Origin: Paenibacillus sp. BIHB 4019
GTDB lineage: Bacteria > Bacillota > Bacilli > Paenibacillales > Paenibacillaceae
Reading direction: 5' to 3'
Length of the DNA stretch: 64,000 bases
Assembly (NCBI RefSeq): GCF_002741035.1
Contig: NZ_CP016808.1
Coordinates: forward strand, 6,620,501 to 6,684,500
The position numbers and the translations under genes are program-made. The notes under the pieces are model-generated. The model saw nothing but the letters and a program-made list of their open reading frames with translations, did not search any database and was not told the origin of the DNA. Position 1 is the stretch's first letter. Each line of letters starts with the position of its first letter. Below, one piece after another: positions 19,857 to 26,726 of this stretch.

Positions 19857-19903
19857 CAAAAAAAAGACAGCTCTACCTCCAGTTATAGGAAAGATAGAGC
19901 TGC
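19857..19903 (-). terminator. riboswitch-controlled intrinsic terminator
   Basis: On the minus strand GGCAGCTCTA-TCTTTCC pairs with GGAGG-TAGAGCTGTC, followed by eight Ts. It lies between the cobalamin aptamer and the binding-protein gene, the place of a transcription-attenuating expression platform. Ligand binding would favour this hairpin and switch the importer off. Confidence 0.88.
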
Positions 19904-19984
19904 CTGTTATTGTTATTTTTCATCATAGCAAATAAGCATGCGCGCTAACACTTCCCTATCCTCCGTAGGTTACAGCAGTGTTGT

Positions 19985-20160
19985 CAGAACAGGCAGGTCT
20001 CCTGGCTACCGGAAATTGTGCTGGAAGCTGCCTTCCCAATCCCGCTAAGCGAAATCAGTGGCCTTGTAGCTTCAGCTAATCCGTAACAGTGGCGGGACCG
20101 CGTCGGTTTTGCACCGAACTTCCCTTTTAAGCTCCAGCCGCAGCTGTTGCACCTTATTCC
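19985..20160 (-). promoter_or_regulatory. cobalamin (AdoCbl-type) riboswitch
   Basis: Read on the minus strand the region holds the ordered conserved parts of a cobalamin aptamer: AAAGGGAAGTTCGGTGCAAA, the GTCCCGCCACTGTTAC core, GCCACTG, GGGAAGGC, and the B12 box AGCCAGGAGACCTGCC at 20007-19992. Family recognition is clear by eye. It precedes an intrinsic terminator and the Nik-type importer operon, so B12 should repress the importer. Predicted cobalt importers are a known class of genes under this riboswitch. Confidence 0.95.
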
Positions 20161-20301
20161 CACAATTTTTCAGTTGTTTGCAAATCTGGTTGATTATATA
20201 CCAGCCCTTTCATTTAAGCAACCTTTCCACTCCACTTTCCTTTCGTAATTATCTGATATAAAATAAAGCACATAGCATTTCGTAACTGGAGGGAACTACT
20301 G
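20161..20301 (+). promoter_or_regulatory. divergent promoter region for the first OYE gene
   Basis: Plus strand carries TATAAAAT at about 20259-20266, a plausible -10, without a clear -35. The ribosome site GGAGGGAAC precedes the ATG at 20302. Confidence 0.4.
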
Positions 20302-21420
20302 ATGAAACCACAATTTCAGCCTTTATTTGAACCATTCACTTTCGCAAGCGGCATGTCCGTGCATAATCGAATTGTCATGGCGCCCATGACAACCTGCTCG
20401 TCCAATCCGGACGGCACCGTGCCTGATGAAGAGCTTGCCTACTACAGCCGCCGCAGTGCTGGGCCCGGTATTGTCATTACAGCGTGCGTCTACGTGAGCC
20501 GCAACGGCAAAGGCTTTCCCGGCGAATTTGGCGCGGATACCGATGCTATGATTCCAAGCCTCAAGCGTCTGGCCGATGCTATTAAAAGCCAAGGTGCGAA
20601 AGCGATTTTGCAAATTTTCCATGGCGGAAGATCATGCTTCCCTGGCCTAGTGCCCAATGATGATTTGGTGAGTGCCAGCAGCATTGCCCAGCAGGAGGGC
20701 GGAATTGTGCCACGCGAGCTGACCGAGGAGGAAATCAAGTCGATTATCGCCGACTTTGGCGAAGCGACACGCCGTGCGATTGAGGCTGGTTTTGACGGCG
20801 TTGAAATTCACGGTGCCAACGGCTACCTGCTGCAGCAATTTTATTCCCCGGCTTCCAATGTGCGTACCGACGACTGGGGCGGCTCTGTTCATAAACGTAT
20901 GGCGTTCCCGCTCTACGTCGTTGAAGCTGTTAAGAAAGCAGCCGCTATGGCGCCGCAGCCGTTTCTTGTAGGCTATCGCTTCTCGCCGGAGGAGCCGGAA
21001 GAAGAAGGATTAACGATGGAGCATTCGTACCATCTGGTTAACGCTCTAATCGAGATGAAGCTGGATTATTTGCATGTGTCGCTTCAAGATTTCTGGTCGA
21101 AGCCGCGCAGAGGCGAGCAGGATTCGCAAAGCCGGATGGCTTGGTTCGTCGAAAAATACAGCGAGCACATTCCGTTCATCGGTGTCGGCAGCATCACAAC
21201 CGCAGAAGAAGCGCTTGAGGCGAAAAACTCCGGCGTGCCGTTTATCGCTCTTGGCCGCGAGCTCATTATGGACCCGGATTGGACGGAGAAAATCAAGCAA
21301 GGCAATGAGCAGAATATTGTGACTACGCTGTCCAAGCAGGATCAGGAGCGCCTCGTCATCCCGAATGGCTTATGGGGAGCCATTACCCACGCGCCAGGCT
21401 GGTTCCCGATTACGGAATAA
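20302..21420 (+). CDS. NADH:flavin oxidoreductase, Old Yellow Enzyme family, 372 aa
   Basis: FMN-dependent ene-reductase. The N-terminus (VHNRIVMAPMTTC) and the barrel motif VEIHGANGYLLQQFYSP, with the substrate-binding His/Asn pair, place it in the OYE family; DDWGGS follows as usual, and GVGSITTAEEALEA near the C-terminus binds the flavin phosphate. It would reduce activated C=C bonds of enals, enones, quinones or nitro compounds with NAD(P)H. RBS GGAGGG lies nine bases before the ATG. It ends just before a strong terminator. It has a relative 2 kb downstream with a different (His/His) active-site pair, so the two are probably not redundant. Confidence 0.92.
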   Translation: MKPQFQPLFEPFTFASGMSVHNRIVMAPMTTCSSNPDGTVPDEELAYYSRRSAGPGIVITACVYVSRNGKGFPGEFGADTDAMIPSLKRLADAIKSQGAKAILQIFHGGRSCFPGLVPNDDLVSASSIAQQEGGIVPRELTEEEIKSIIADFGEATRRAIEAGFDGVEIHGANGYLLQQFYSPASNVRTDDWGGSVHKRMAFPLYVVEAVKKAAAMAPQPFLVGYRFSPEEPEEEGLTMEHSYHLVNALIEMKLDYLHVSLQDFWSKPRRGEQDSQSRMAWFVEKYSEHIPFIGVGSITTAEEALEAKNSGVPFIALGRELIMDPDWTEKIKQGNEQNIVTTLSKQDQERLVIPNGLWGAITHAPGWFPITE

Positions 21421-21471
21421 GCGCTAAAACCCATGCTATTGCTTTACTAGGTTACTAGGCTCTAATAGGCA

Positions 21472-21518
21472 TAAAAAGGCTCCAGCTTATCATTCATGAG
21501 GCTGGAGCCTTTTTATGA
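21472..21518. terminator. bidirectional rho-independent terminator
   Basis: AAAAAGGCTCCAGC and GCTGGAGCCTTTTT pair perfectly around a 13-15 base loop. With Ts on both strands it can serve the OYE gene on the plus strand and the small gene at 21566 on the minus strand. Confidence 0.9.
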
Positions 21519-21565
21519 AAAGAGAGGTTTAACCACTTGCTTGCAGCATGCAATGCTTCAAGCAA

Positions 21566-21859
21566 CTACTCTTGAGAAGCAGCGAGTGCTATCGCTTCTT
21601 GAGCCAGCAGCTTTAATTGGGCAATTTTCATCGGCGGTTCAACGATTGGCGTTGAATGATCTGCAAAAAAGCTCCAATCGTTATTTTCAGCAATAGCATG
21701 AATTTCTTGCACTAGCTCCCGCAAGGCTTCGATTCCCTCAATATGAAGATAGGTTTGAGCAAGCTCCCGAAATCCTTCCTGATCCAGGCTGACATGAGAA
21801 GTACCTGCACAAGCGATATAATGCTCAAAATAATGTTCCGGATATTTTTCCTCAGTCAA
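21566..21859 (-). CDS. small protein of unknown function, 97 aa
   Basis: I do not recognise this protein. It starts at a TTG (21859) with a perfect AGGAGG seven bases upstream, and ends before the shared terminator, so it looks like a real, separately transcribed gene. It is acidic, mostly helical by composition, with no signal peptide or membrane segment. There is a cluster of His/Tyr/Phe at the N-terminus (YPEHYFEHY) and one Cys. It sits between the two OYE genes on the opposite strand. Confidence 0.7.
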   Translation of the reverse strand: MTEEKYPEHYFEHYIACAGTSHVSLDQEGFRELAQTYLHIEGIEALRELVQEIHAIAENNDWSFFADHSTPIVEPPMKIAQLKLLAQEAIALAASQE

Positions 21860-21973
21860 ATGAATACCTCCTGTTTTCTAGTTCATAAAATAACCATTCG
21901 GTTGGACAACTTTGTTGTTATTATAGCATCCCATGTATATTTTGCTCATGAAAACCATCGTCCAAATAACAAT

Positions 21974-22008
21974 TTGACATTTCTATAAAAATAGATATAC
22001 TAAGCCTC
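21974..22008 (+). promoter_or_regulatory. promoter with embedded operator for the ArsR-type gene
   Basis: TTGACA (21974-21979) and TATACT (21996-22001) are separated by 16 bases. The spacer contains the dyad TCTATAAAAATAGA (21982-21995). Only seven bases separate the -10 box from the ATG, so transcription should start at or next to the start codon (leaderless mRNA). A repressor on the dyad would block RNA polymerase. Confidence 0.75.
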
Positions 22009-22320
22009 ATGGATACTTTGTCAATACTTAAAGCTGTGTCTAACGAGAAACGGTACCATATTTTAAAATGGCTGAAAACGCCTGAGGAGCATTTTGGGCC
22101 TCAATGCCATCTAACCGATGCGTGTCAGTTTGCTGGAGGCGTATGTGTCGGTTCGTTTGCAGAAAAAACGGGACTTGCGCAATCCGTTATATCCGGCTAT
22201 TTAGTGAAAATGCATAAAGCAGGCTTGCTAGAGTCGAAACGGATCGGGCAGCACACCTATTACAGGCGTAATGAAGCTAACATTCAGTTTTTCAAAGAAA
22301 TGATTCAGGATGAGCTGTAA
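22009..22320 (+). CDS. ArsR-like winged-helix regulator with three cysteines, 103 aa
   Basis: Small DNA-binding protein: N-terminal helices (LSILKAVSNEKRYHILKWL), a recognition helix in LAQSVISGYLVKMHKAGLL and a wing (KRIGQHTYYRR). Between helix 2 and the recognition helix there is an insertion with Cys33, Cys39 and Cys46 (approximate) in HFGPQCHLTDACQFAGGVC, well placed for metal or thiol-based sensing. No Shine-Dalgarno site is visible and the promoter implies a leaderless transcript. The same dyad lies in its own promoter and in front of the next OYE gene, so it probably represses itself and that reductase, released by electrophiles, oxidants or metal. Inducer is inferred. Confidence 0.85.
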   Translation: MDTLSILKAVSNEKRYHILKWLKTPEEHFGPQCHLTDACQFAGGVCVGSFAEKTGLAQSVISGYLVKMHKAGLLESKRIGQHTYYRRNEANIQFFKEMIQDEL

Positions 22321-22354
22321 CCTTGCTTAATCCTGCTCATTTCATGCTTTTATA

Positions 22355-22368
22355 TCTATTTTTATAGA
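22355..22368. promoter_or_regulatory. second copy of the ArsR-type operator
   Basis: TCTATTTTTATAGA is the reverse complement of the dyad in the regulator's own promoter (21982-21995), 39 bases before the OYE start codon. A further partial half-site ATAGA follows at 22372-22376. Confidence 0.65.
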
Positions 22369-22406
22369 ATTATAGATTTTTTATTCAATTAGGAGGTATT
22401 TTATTC

Positions 22407-23510
22407 ATGAGCTCAATTCAATCGTTGTTCAAGCCTTTCACAGCAGGTCCGCTTACACTGCCTAACCGTATTGTAATGGCACCAATGACCCGCGGTTTTT
22501 CTCCAAATGGCGTTCCGGGCGAAGATGTAGTTGCCTACTATAGACGCCGCGCCGAAAACGGCGTTGGCTTAATTGTGACAGAAGGTACGCTGATTAACCA
22601 TCCGGCTGCCACTGATAATCCAAACATTCCCAACTTTCATGGCGAAGCTGCATTAAATGGCTGGGCAAAAGTCGTTGAAGCCGTTCACCAAGCTGGCGGC
22701 AAAATCGTTCCGCAAATTTGGCATGTTGGCACAACCCGCAAGGTCGGCTCCCATCCGAACCCGGAAGCACTGCCGATTGGTCCTTCAGGTGTTACCGCCG
22801 AGGGCGAGGTTGTTAATGAGCCTTTGACCGAAGCCGAAATTAAAGGCCTTGTTGCAGCTTACGCGCAAGCTGCTGCTGATGCAAAACGGATTGGCTTTGA
22901 CGGCATTGAGCTTCATGGCGCACATGGCTATTTGATCGACCAATTTTTCTGGGAGAAAACGAATAAACGGACGGATCGTTATGGTGGCGACATGCTGTCC
23001 AGAACACGGTTTGCGGTCGAGATTATTGAAGCTTGCCGCCAAGCTGTAGGTCCTGATTTCCCGATTATTATCCGCCTGTCGCAATGGAAATCGTCCGAGT
23101 ACACAGCGAAGCTTGCGAGCACTCCTGAGGAATTGGGACAGTTTCTTGCTCCGCTTGTTGAAGCTGGCGTAGATATTTTCCACTGCTCAACCCGCCGCTT
23201 CTGGGAGCCGGAATTTGCAGGCTCGGACCTAAACTTTGCAGGCTGGACGAAAAAGCTTACCGGCAAACCAACGATTACTGTTGGCTCCGTAGGTTTGGAC
23301 GGCGACTTCATGAGCCTCTTCACCGAAGGCAAAGGAGCAGAAAATGCCAATGTGGATGATTTGGCCTCACGCCTGGATGCAGGCGAATTTGATCTCGTAG
23401 CTGTCGGCCGTGCCCTGCTCGTCGATCCTGCCTGGTCCGATAAAGTCCGCGACGGACGGCAAGATGAATTAATTCCGTTTACGCCGGCTGCTTTGCAGAC
23501 GCTGCATTAA
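22407..23510 (+). CDS. NADH:flavin oxidoreductase, Old Yellow Enzyme family, 367 aa
   Basis: FMN-dependent ene-reductase like the gene at 20302 but of another subgroup: the active-site pair is His/His (ELHGAHGYLIDQFFW), and the flavin region is NRIVMAPMTRGFS. It contains the usual NKRTDRYGGD loop after the active site and a C-terminal flavin-phosphate segment (ITVGSVGLDGDF). RBS AGGAGG is nine bases before ATG. It follows the ArsR-like gene and shares its operator, so reduction of the compound sensed by that regulator is its likely role. Confidence 0.92.
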   Translation: MSSIQSLFKPFTAGPLTLPNRIVMAPMTRGFSPNGVPGEDVVAYYRRRAENGVGLIVTEGTLINHPAATDNPNIPNFHGEAALNGWAKVVEAVHQAGGKIVPQIWHVGTTRKVGSHPNPEALPIGPSGVTAEGEVVNEPLTEAEIKGLVAAYAQAAADAKRIGFDGIELHGAHGYLIDQFFWEKTNKRTDRYGGDMLSRTRFAVEIIEACRQAVGPDFPIIIRLSQWKSSEYTAKLASTPEELGQFLAPLVEAGVDIFHCSTRRFWEPEFAGSDLNFAGWTKKLTGKPTITVGSVGLDGDFMSLFTEGKGAENANVDDLASRLDAGEFDLVAVGRALLVDPAWSDKVRDGRQDELIPFTPAALQTLH

Positions 23511-23532
23511 GAACCTATTGCTCACAACCTAA

Positions 23533-23583
23533 TAAATCCCCAGCTCCTCCTTTTTCACGGATTGGAGGAGCTGGGGATTTTAT
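23533..23583. terminator. rho-independent terminator after the second OYE gene
   Basis: AAATCCCCAGCTCCTCC pairs with GGAGGAGCTGGGGATTT around a 13-base loop, followed by Ts on the plus strand. It may also stop transcription arriving on the minus strand from the FkbH/NRPS operon. Confidence 0.88.
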
Positions 23584-23591
23584 TGTTTCTA

Positions 23592-23845
23592 CCTACACAA
23601 AGCTAGACTTGGCGGACACAGCAACCGCTATTCCAACGGAATCACGGGTTAAGGCGCAGGACGCGGACTCAGGAGCCGCTAATGTGCCGCCAATAGCCAT
23701 TTTGACGGGATAATGAGGGTTATAACGGATTTCCTGTCCGCTCACCTCACGGCCTGGAATTGGCTCAACAGCCAGAATAGCGGAACCTCAGTCCTCCAAA
23801 TAAGGAGTGGCAGGGCGACTGCGGCTTGCATTCACACCCTAGCTA
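23592..23845 (-). pseudogene. unidentified gene relic with in-frame stop
   Basis: On the minus strand a frame reads about 80 residues, interrupted by one TGA and ending in TAG at about 23592. Pieces such as ILAVEPIPGREVSGQEI and VKMAIGGTLAAPESA look protein-like, and there is no start codon with a ribosome site. I do not recognise the family. It fills the space between the OYE terminator and the end of the nucleotidyltransferase gene. Confidence 0.35.
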
Positions 23846-23854
23846 TTTTATCTA

Positions 23855-24595
23855 CTAATTTTGCCTCGCGAATAACGCTCTAGCCTCTTGATAGCTCTCC
23901 AATGTCCCGATATCAAAGCGCTTCCCTTCAAACTTGTAGGCATGAACCTCTTTATGCCGAATCAGCCAAGGCACAAAATGGCCCGGTGCATCAGCGTTGC
24001 TGCCCTCCGCCAAATATTGCTTGATTAATGGCAGTGTGGACTGCCCGTAAATATAAAACGGCGGACATGCCAAATTGGATTTGGGCTGTTCGGGCTTTTC
24101 CTCAAAAGCTATGACTTTTCCATTGCCATCGGTTTGTATGACACCTGTGCGCCTCAGAAAATCGATATCATCCATCTCATGGGCTGCAATCGTATCTGTC
24201 CCTGAGCTTTGATAGAAATGAACCATTTCGGTTAGTTCAAAGTCGAACAAATTGTCGCCCGCCATAACTAGAACATCATCGTCCAGCTTTTCCTGTTCCA
24301 GAACAAACTGCAAGTCGGCAATAGCCCCTAAACGGTCCTCATTGCTTGTCGTCAGATCATCAATGACTTTAATCGGCTTGGAATAGTCTGATTGGCTCTC
24401 CCAATGAACAAAGTGCCCATAAAAACGATGGTTAGTCACAATAAAAATCTCGTCAATCAAGCTAACTCTTTCAATCTTCTCCATAATATGATCCATGATT
24501 GCTTTCCCTCCAACCTCCAGAAGAGGCTTTGGAAAGTCCCTGGTCAAAGGATACAGGCGAGTTGCGTAACCCGCCGCTAAAATAATGGCCTTCAT
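23855..24595 (-). CDS. sugar-phosphate nucleotidyltransferase, 246 aa
   Basis: Nucleotidyltransferase that would join a sugar 1-phosphate to an NTP, making an NDP-sugar and pyrophosphate. N-terminal signature MKAIILAAGYATRLYPLT with the catalytic Lys in FPKPLLEV, the metal Asp in VLVMAGDNLF, and EEKP near residue 160. Length of 246 fits RmlA/GalU-like short forms. Last gene of the FkbH/NRPS operon, 27 bases after the kinase gene. Kinase plus nucleotidyltransferase is a salvage route to an activated sugar, presumably the donor for the two glycosyltransferases upstream. Confidence 0.85.
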   Translation of the reverse strand: MKAIILAAGYATRLYPLTRDFPKPLLEVGGKAIMDHIMEKIERVSLIDEIFIVTNHRFYGHFVHWESQSDYSKPIKVIDDLTTSNEDRLGAIADLQFVLEQEKLDDDVLVMAGDNLFDFELTEMVHFYQSSGTDTIAAHEMDDIDFLRRTGVIQTDGNGKVIAFEEKPEQPKSNLACPPFYIYGQSTLPLIKQYLAEGSNADAPGHFVPWLIRHKEVHAYKFEGKRFDIGTLESYQEARALFARQN

Positions 24596-24622
24596 TCGTA
24601 TTTCCCTCGCTTCTAACCCCTG

Positions 24623-25807
24623 TTATATAATTCGCGCGCCATCATCGGTTTTGCTGAAGCTTACCTGATATAAATCCTTATACGCTGGATGCTGCTTTGG
24701 ATATTGTGCATCAATGGCGGCTTTGATCTGCTCCTTATATGCGGGATCTACGAGCCCAATGCAGCAGCCTCTATAGCCCGCTCCGCTGAATCTGGCTCCA
24801 TATACGCCTTCTGTATGCTTAAGGATACGGAAAATGCTAATCAGCTCGGGACAGCCGCAATCATAATTATGAATGGAGCTTTCCCCTGATTCAAGCATCA
24901 GGCTGCCGAATTTTTGCAGGTCCCCCTGTTTCCACGCCTCGGCGCCTTGCCTTACACGTTCATTCTCGGTGAAAAAATGCTCCGCCCGCTTTTGAAATCT
25001 GCCTTGCAAGCCTGACTTATGCTCCCGGTAAACCTCATGCTCAATATCTCGGAGCTGGGTCCCTTTCAGATTTTTCATCGGCAACCCGGCCATCTCGTGC
25101 AGGAGCCATGCGGCCACTTTGCATTCATCTACACGGTTGTTATAGTCGGTTCCGATTAAGGCTTTGCTCACACCGGAATAAACAATAACAACTTCAAATT
25201 CCGGCATCGCTTGCGGCCTTTCGATTAATTCATAGCTTTTGGTTTTCGTATCCATTACGGTCAAATAGCCTTCGCGGCTTAAAATATTGATCGACTGGTC
25301 CAGTATGCCATTGTTTAGCCCAATAAAATGATTCTCCACCCAGTGGCTGTAGTTAATGAGCTCAAGCGAAGGGAGTTTGATTCCGTTCACGTCGCAAAGG
25401 GCCAGCAAATAGGCGGTAGTTACCGCTGCTGAAGAGCTCAAGCCGCCAATCGGATGCTTGCCTCTAACCAATGCGCAAATGCCGTACTTTAAAATATTTT
25501 GCTTTCTTAAAGCCAGGACGGCTCCCCTTAAATAATTGCCCCAAAATCCCGGCACCATCGCCGGAACCTGATCCAGATGAAAATATTCCTCGTCGGGGAA
25601 ATCCAAGCTTTGCACTCTTATATATTCTTCTTCATTCTGAACATAAACCATATCCACAGAAATATCCAGCGTCATCCCGGCTACCAGCCCGGCTTGATGA
25701 TCGACATGAGCCCCGAAGGGACAAAAGCGAAGCGGCGATTTAATCGTTTTTACCTGATTTTTAAGATGGGGATATTTAAGCTTTAACCGCTGTTCCAAAT
25801 GGTCCAT
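24623..25807 (-). CDS. GHMP sugar 1-kinase, galacturonokinase/galactokinase-like, 394 aa
   Basis: GHMP-superfamily sugar kinase. The N-terminal substrate motif is PFGAHVDHQAG instead of the GEHTDYN form of true galactokinases; GAHxDHQ is, from memory, the form found in plant galacturonokinase. The ATP loop is HPIGGLSSSAAV, and the third motif GARFSGAGYRGC is intact. Expected reaction: sugar + ATP to sugar 1-phosphate, possibly with D-galacturonate. It starts 52 bases after the second glycosyltransferase, with a GAGGGAG ribosome site, and is followed by the nucleotidyltransferase. A pectate lyase gene lies 10 kb upstream on the same strand, which would fit galacturonate supply. The substrate is inferred. 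Confidence 0.8.
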   Translation of the reverse strand: MDHLEQRLKLKYPHLKNQVKTIKSPLRFCPFGAHVDHQAGLVAGMTLDISVDMVYVQNEEEYIRVQSLDFPDEEYFHLDQVPAMVPGFWGNYLRGAVLALRKQNILKYGICALVRGKHPIGGLSSSAAVTTAYLLALCDVNGIKLPSLELINYSHWVENHFIGLNNGILDQSINILSREGYLTVMDTKTKSYELIERPQAMPEFEVVIVYSGVSKALIGTDYNNRVDECKVAAWLLHEMAGLPMKNLKGTQLRDIEHEVYREHKSGLQGRFQKRAEHFFTENERVRQGAEAWKQGDLQKFGSLMLESGESSIHNYDCGCPELISIFRILKHTEGVYGARFSGAGYRGCCIGLVDPAYKEQIKAAIDAQYPKQHPAYKDLYQVSFSKTDDGARII

Positions 25808-25859
25808 TTCCTACACTCCCTCTTTTTGTGAAGGCAACGTATATCGTAAATATAGGCAA

Positions 25860-26726
25860 TCAGCCCTTCTTCAGCCGTTTTAGCAGCAGCGCTCTTTTCT
25901 CGGGCGAAATGCTGTCCAAAGCAGAGACGCGCTCCTTCCCGGCACCTTGCTCGGGCGCCGCCTCCGCAGCCGTTTCCCGAAACATCGCTTCGAACGCTTC
26001 CCCAACGGCAGCGAGAGGAATTTTCGTCAAATACTTGTCCTTATAAGCTTTCAAATGGGGCTGGCTAACTCTCTGCTCGACCGTCCGCAGCCCTCTTGTC
26101 GACTTCATATGGGCAATGGTTACATCTGCCGTCAATTCTATACCGGTGTAGGATACCAAATCTTCCTTAATTGCATAGACCTGATAGCTGCCCTTATTGA
26201 TTAAACGCGACAATGCCGGGCTTTCCTTATGGTTTTCCGTCCCGTAATACATTTCCTCGCGCCATTCCCGTATGAATGCAGGAGCCTTGGCGATGGAATT
26301 GATCACAAAGAAAGAGGCGATATATTCACAAAAGGCTTCCTGCTCTTCGCGGCGGCAGGCGACGAAATCAACGTCTTCCGGTATTAAACGGGTGAAATCG
26401 GCAAGGAACAGGCAATCGGAATCGATCATGACGGTTGGCAGCGAATCCTTTTCAATGACCTGCAGCAGAAAAGCGGTTTTGGAGTATACATTTTTGCGCC
26501 AGTCCTCATCGTGAAGCAGCACATGCTTCGTGTTCAGCTCGGTTGATACAATTTCCATCTGCGGAAAAACAGACAAATATTTTTTATCGTCCTCGGATAG
26601 TCCCGTATCGTAAACGTACAGCTTATGAATCCGGCTTAAATCGACATTGTCATAAAAGGAATTGACAAACAGCTTTCCAAAGTCAAAATAATCACTGTTC
26701 AATACAGTCATTACATTAAATATCAT
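25860..26726 (-). CDS. GT-A-fold glycosyltransferase with NRPS-linker-like C-terminus, 288 aa
   Basis: Probable nucleotide-sugar-dependent glycosyltransferase. It begins with the typical beta-strand/alpha-helix pattern (MTVLNSDYFDFGKLFVNS) and has DSDC near residue 100 as the likely metal-binding DxD motif; HMKS near 205 could be the late His of the family. The last 20 residues, SISPEKRALLLKRLKKG, are not part of a GT fold; they resemble the helix found at the start of NRPS condensation modules and at the end of the GT4 protein in this operon. The ATG lies inside the end of the NRPS gene (11-base overlap), so the two are translationally coupled. Donor and acceptor are unknown. Confidence 0.75.
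   Translation of the reverse strand: MIFNVMTVLNSDYFDFGKLFVNSFYDNVDLSRIHKLYVYDTGLSEDDKKYLSVFPQMEIVSTELNTKHVLLHDEDWRKNVYSKTAFLLQVIEKDSLPTVMIDSDCLFLADFTRLIPEDVDFVACRREEQEAFCEYIASFFVINSIAKAPAFIREWREEMYYGTENHKESPALSRLINKGSYQVYAIKEDLVSYTGIELTADVTIAHMKSTRGLRTVEQRVSQPHLKAYKDKYLTKIPLAAVGEAFEAMFRETAAEAAPEQGAGKERVSALDSISPEKRALLLKRLKKG

Noticed and set aside
20323..20892. Minus-strand frames inside the first OYE gene
   Set aside because: Shadows; the sense strand has intact OYE motifs.
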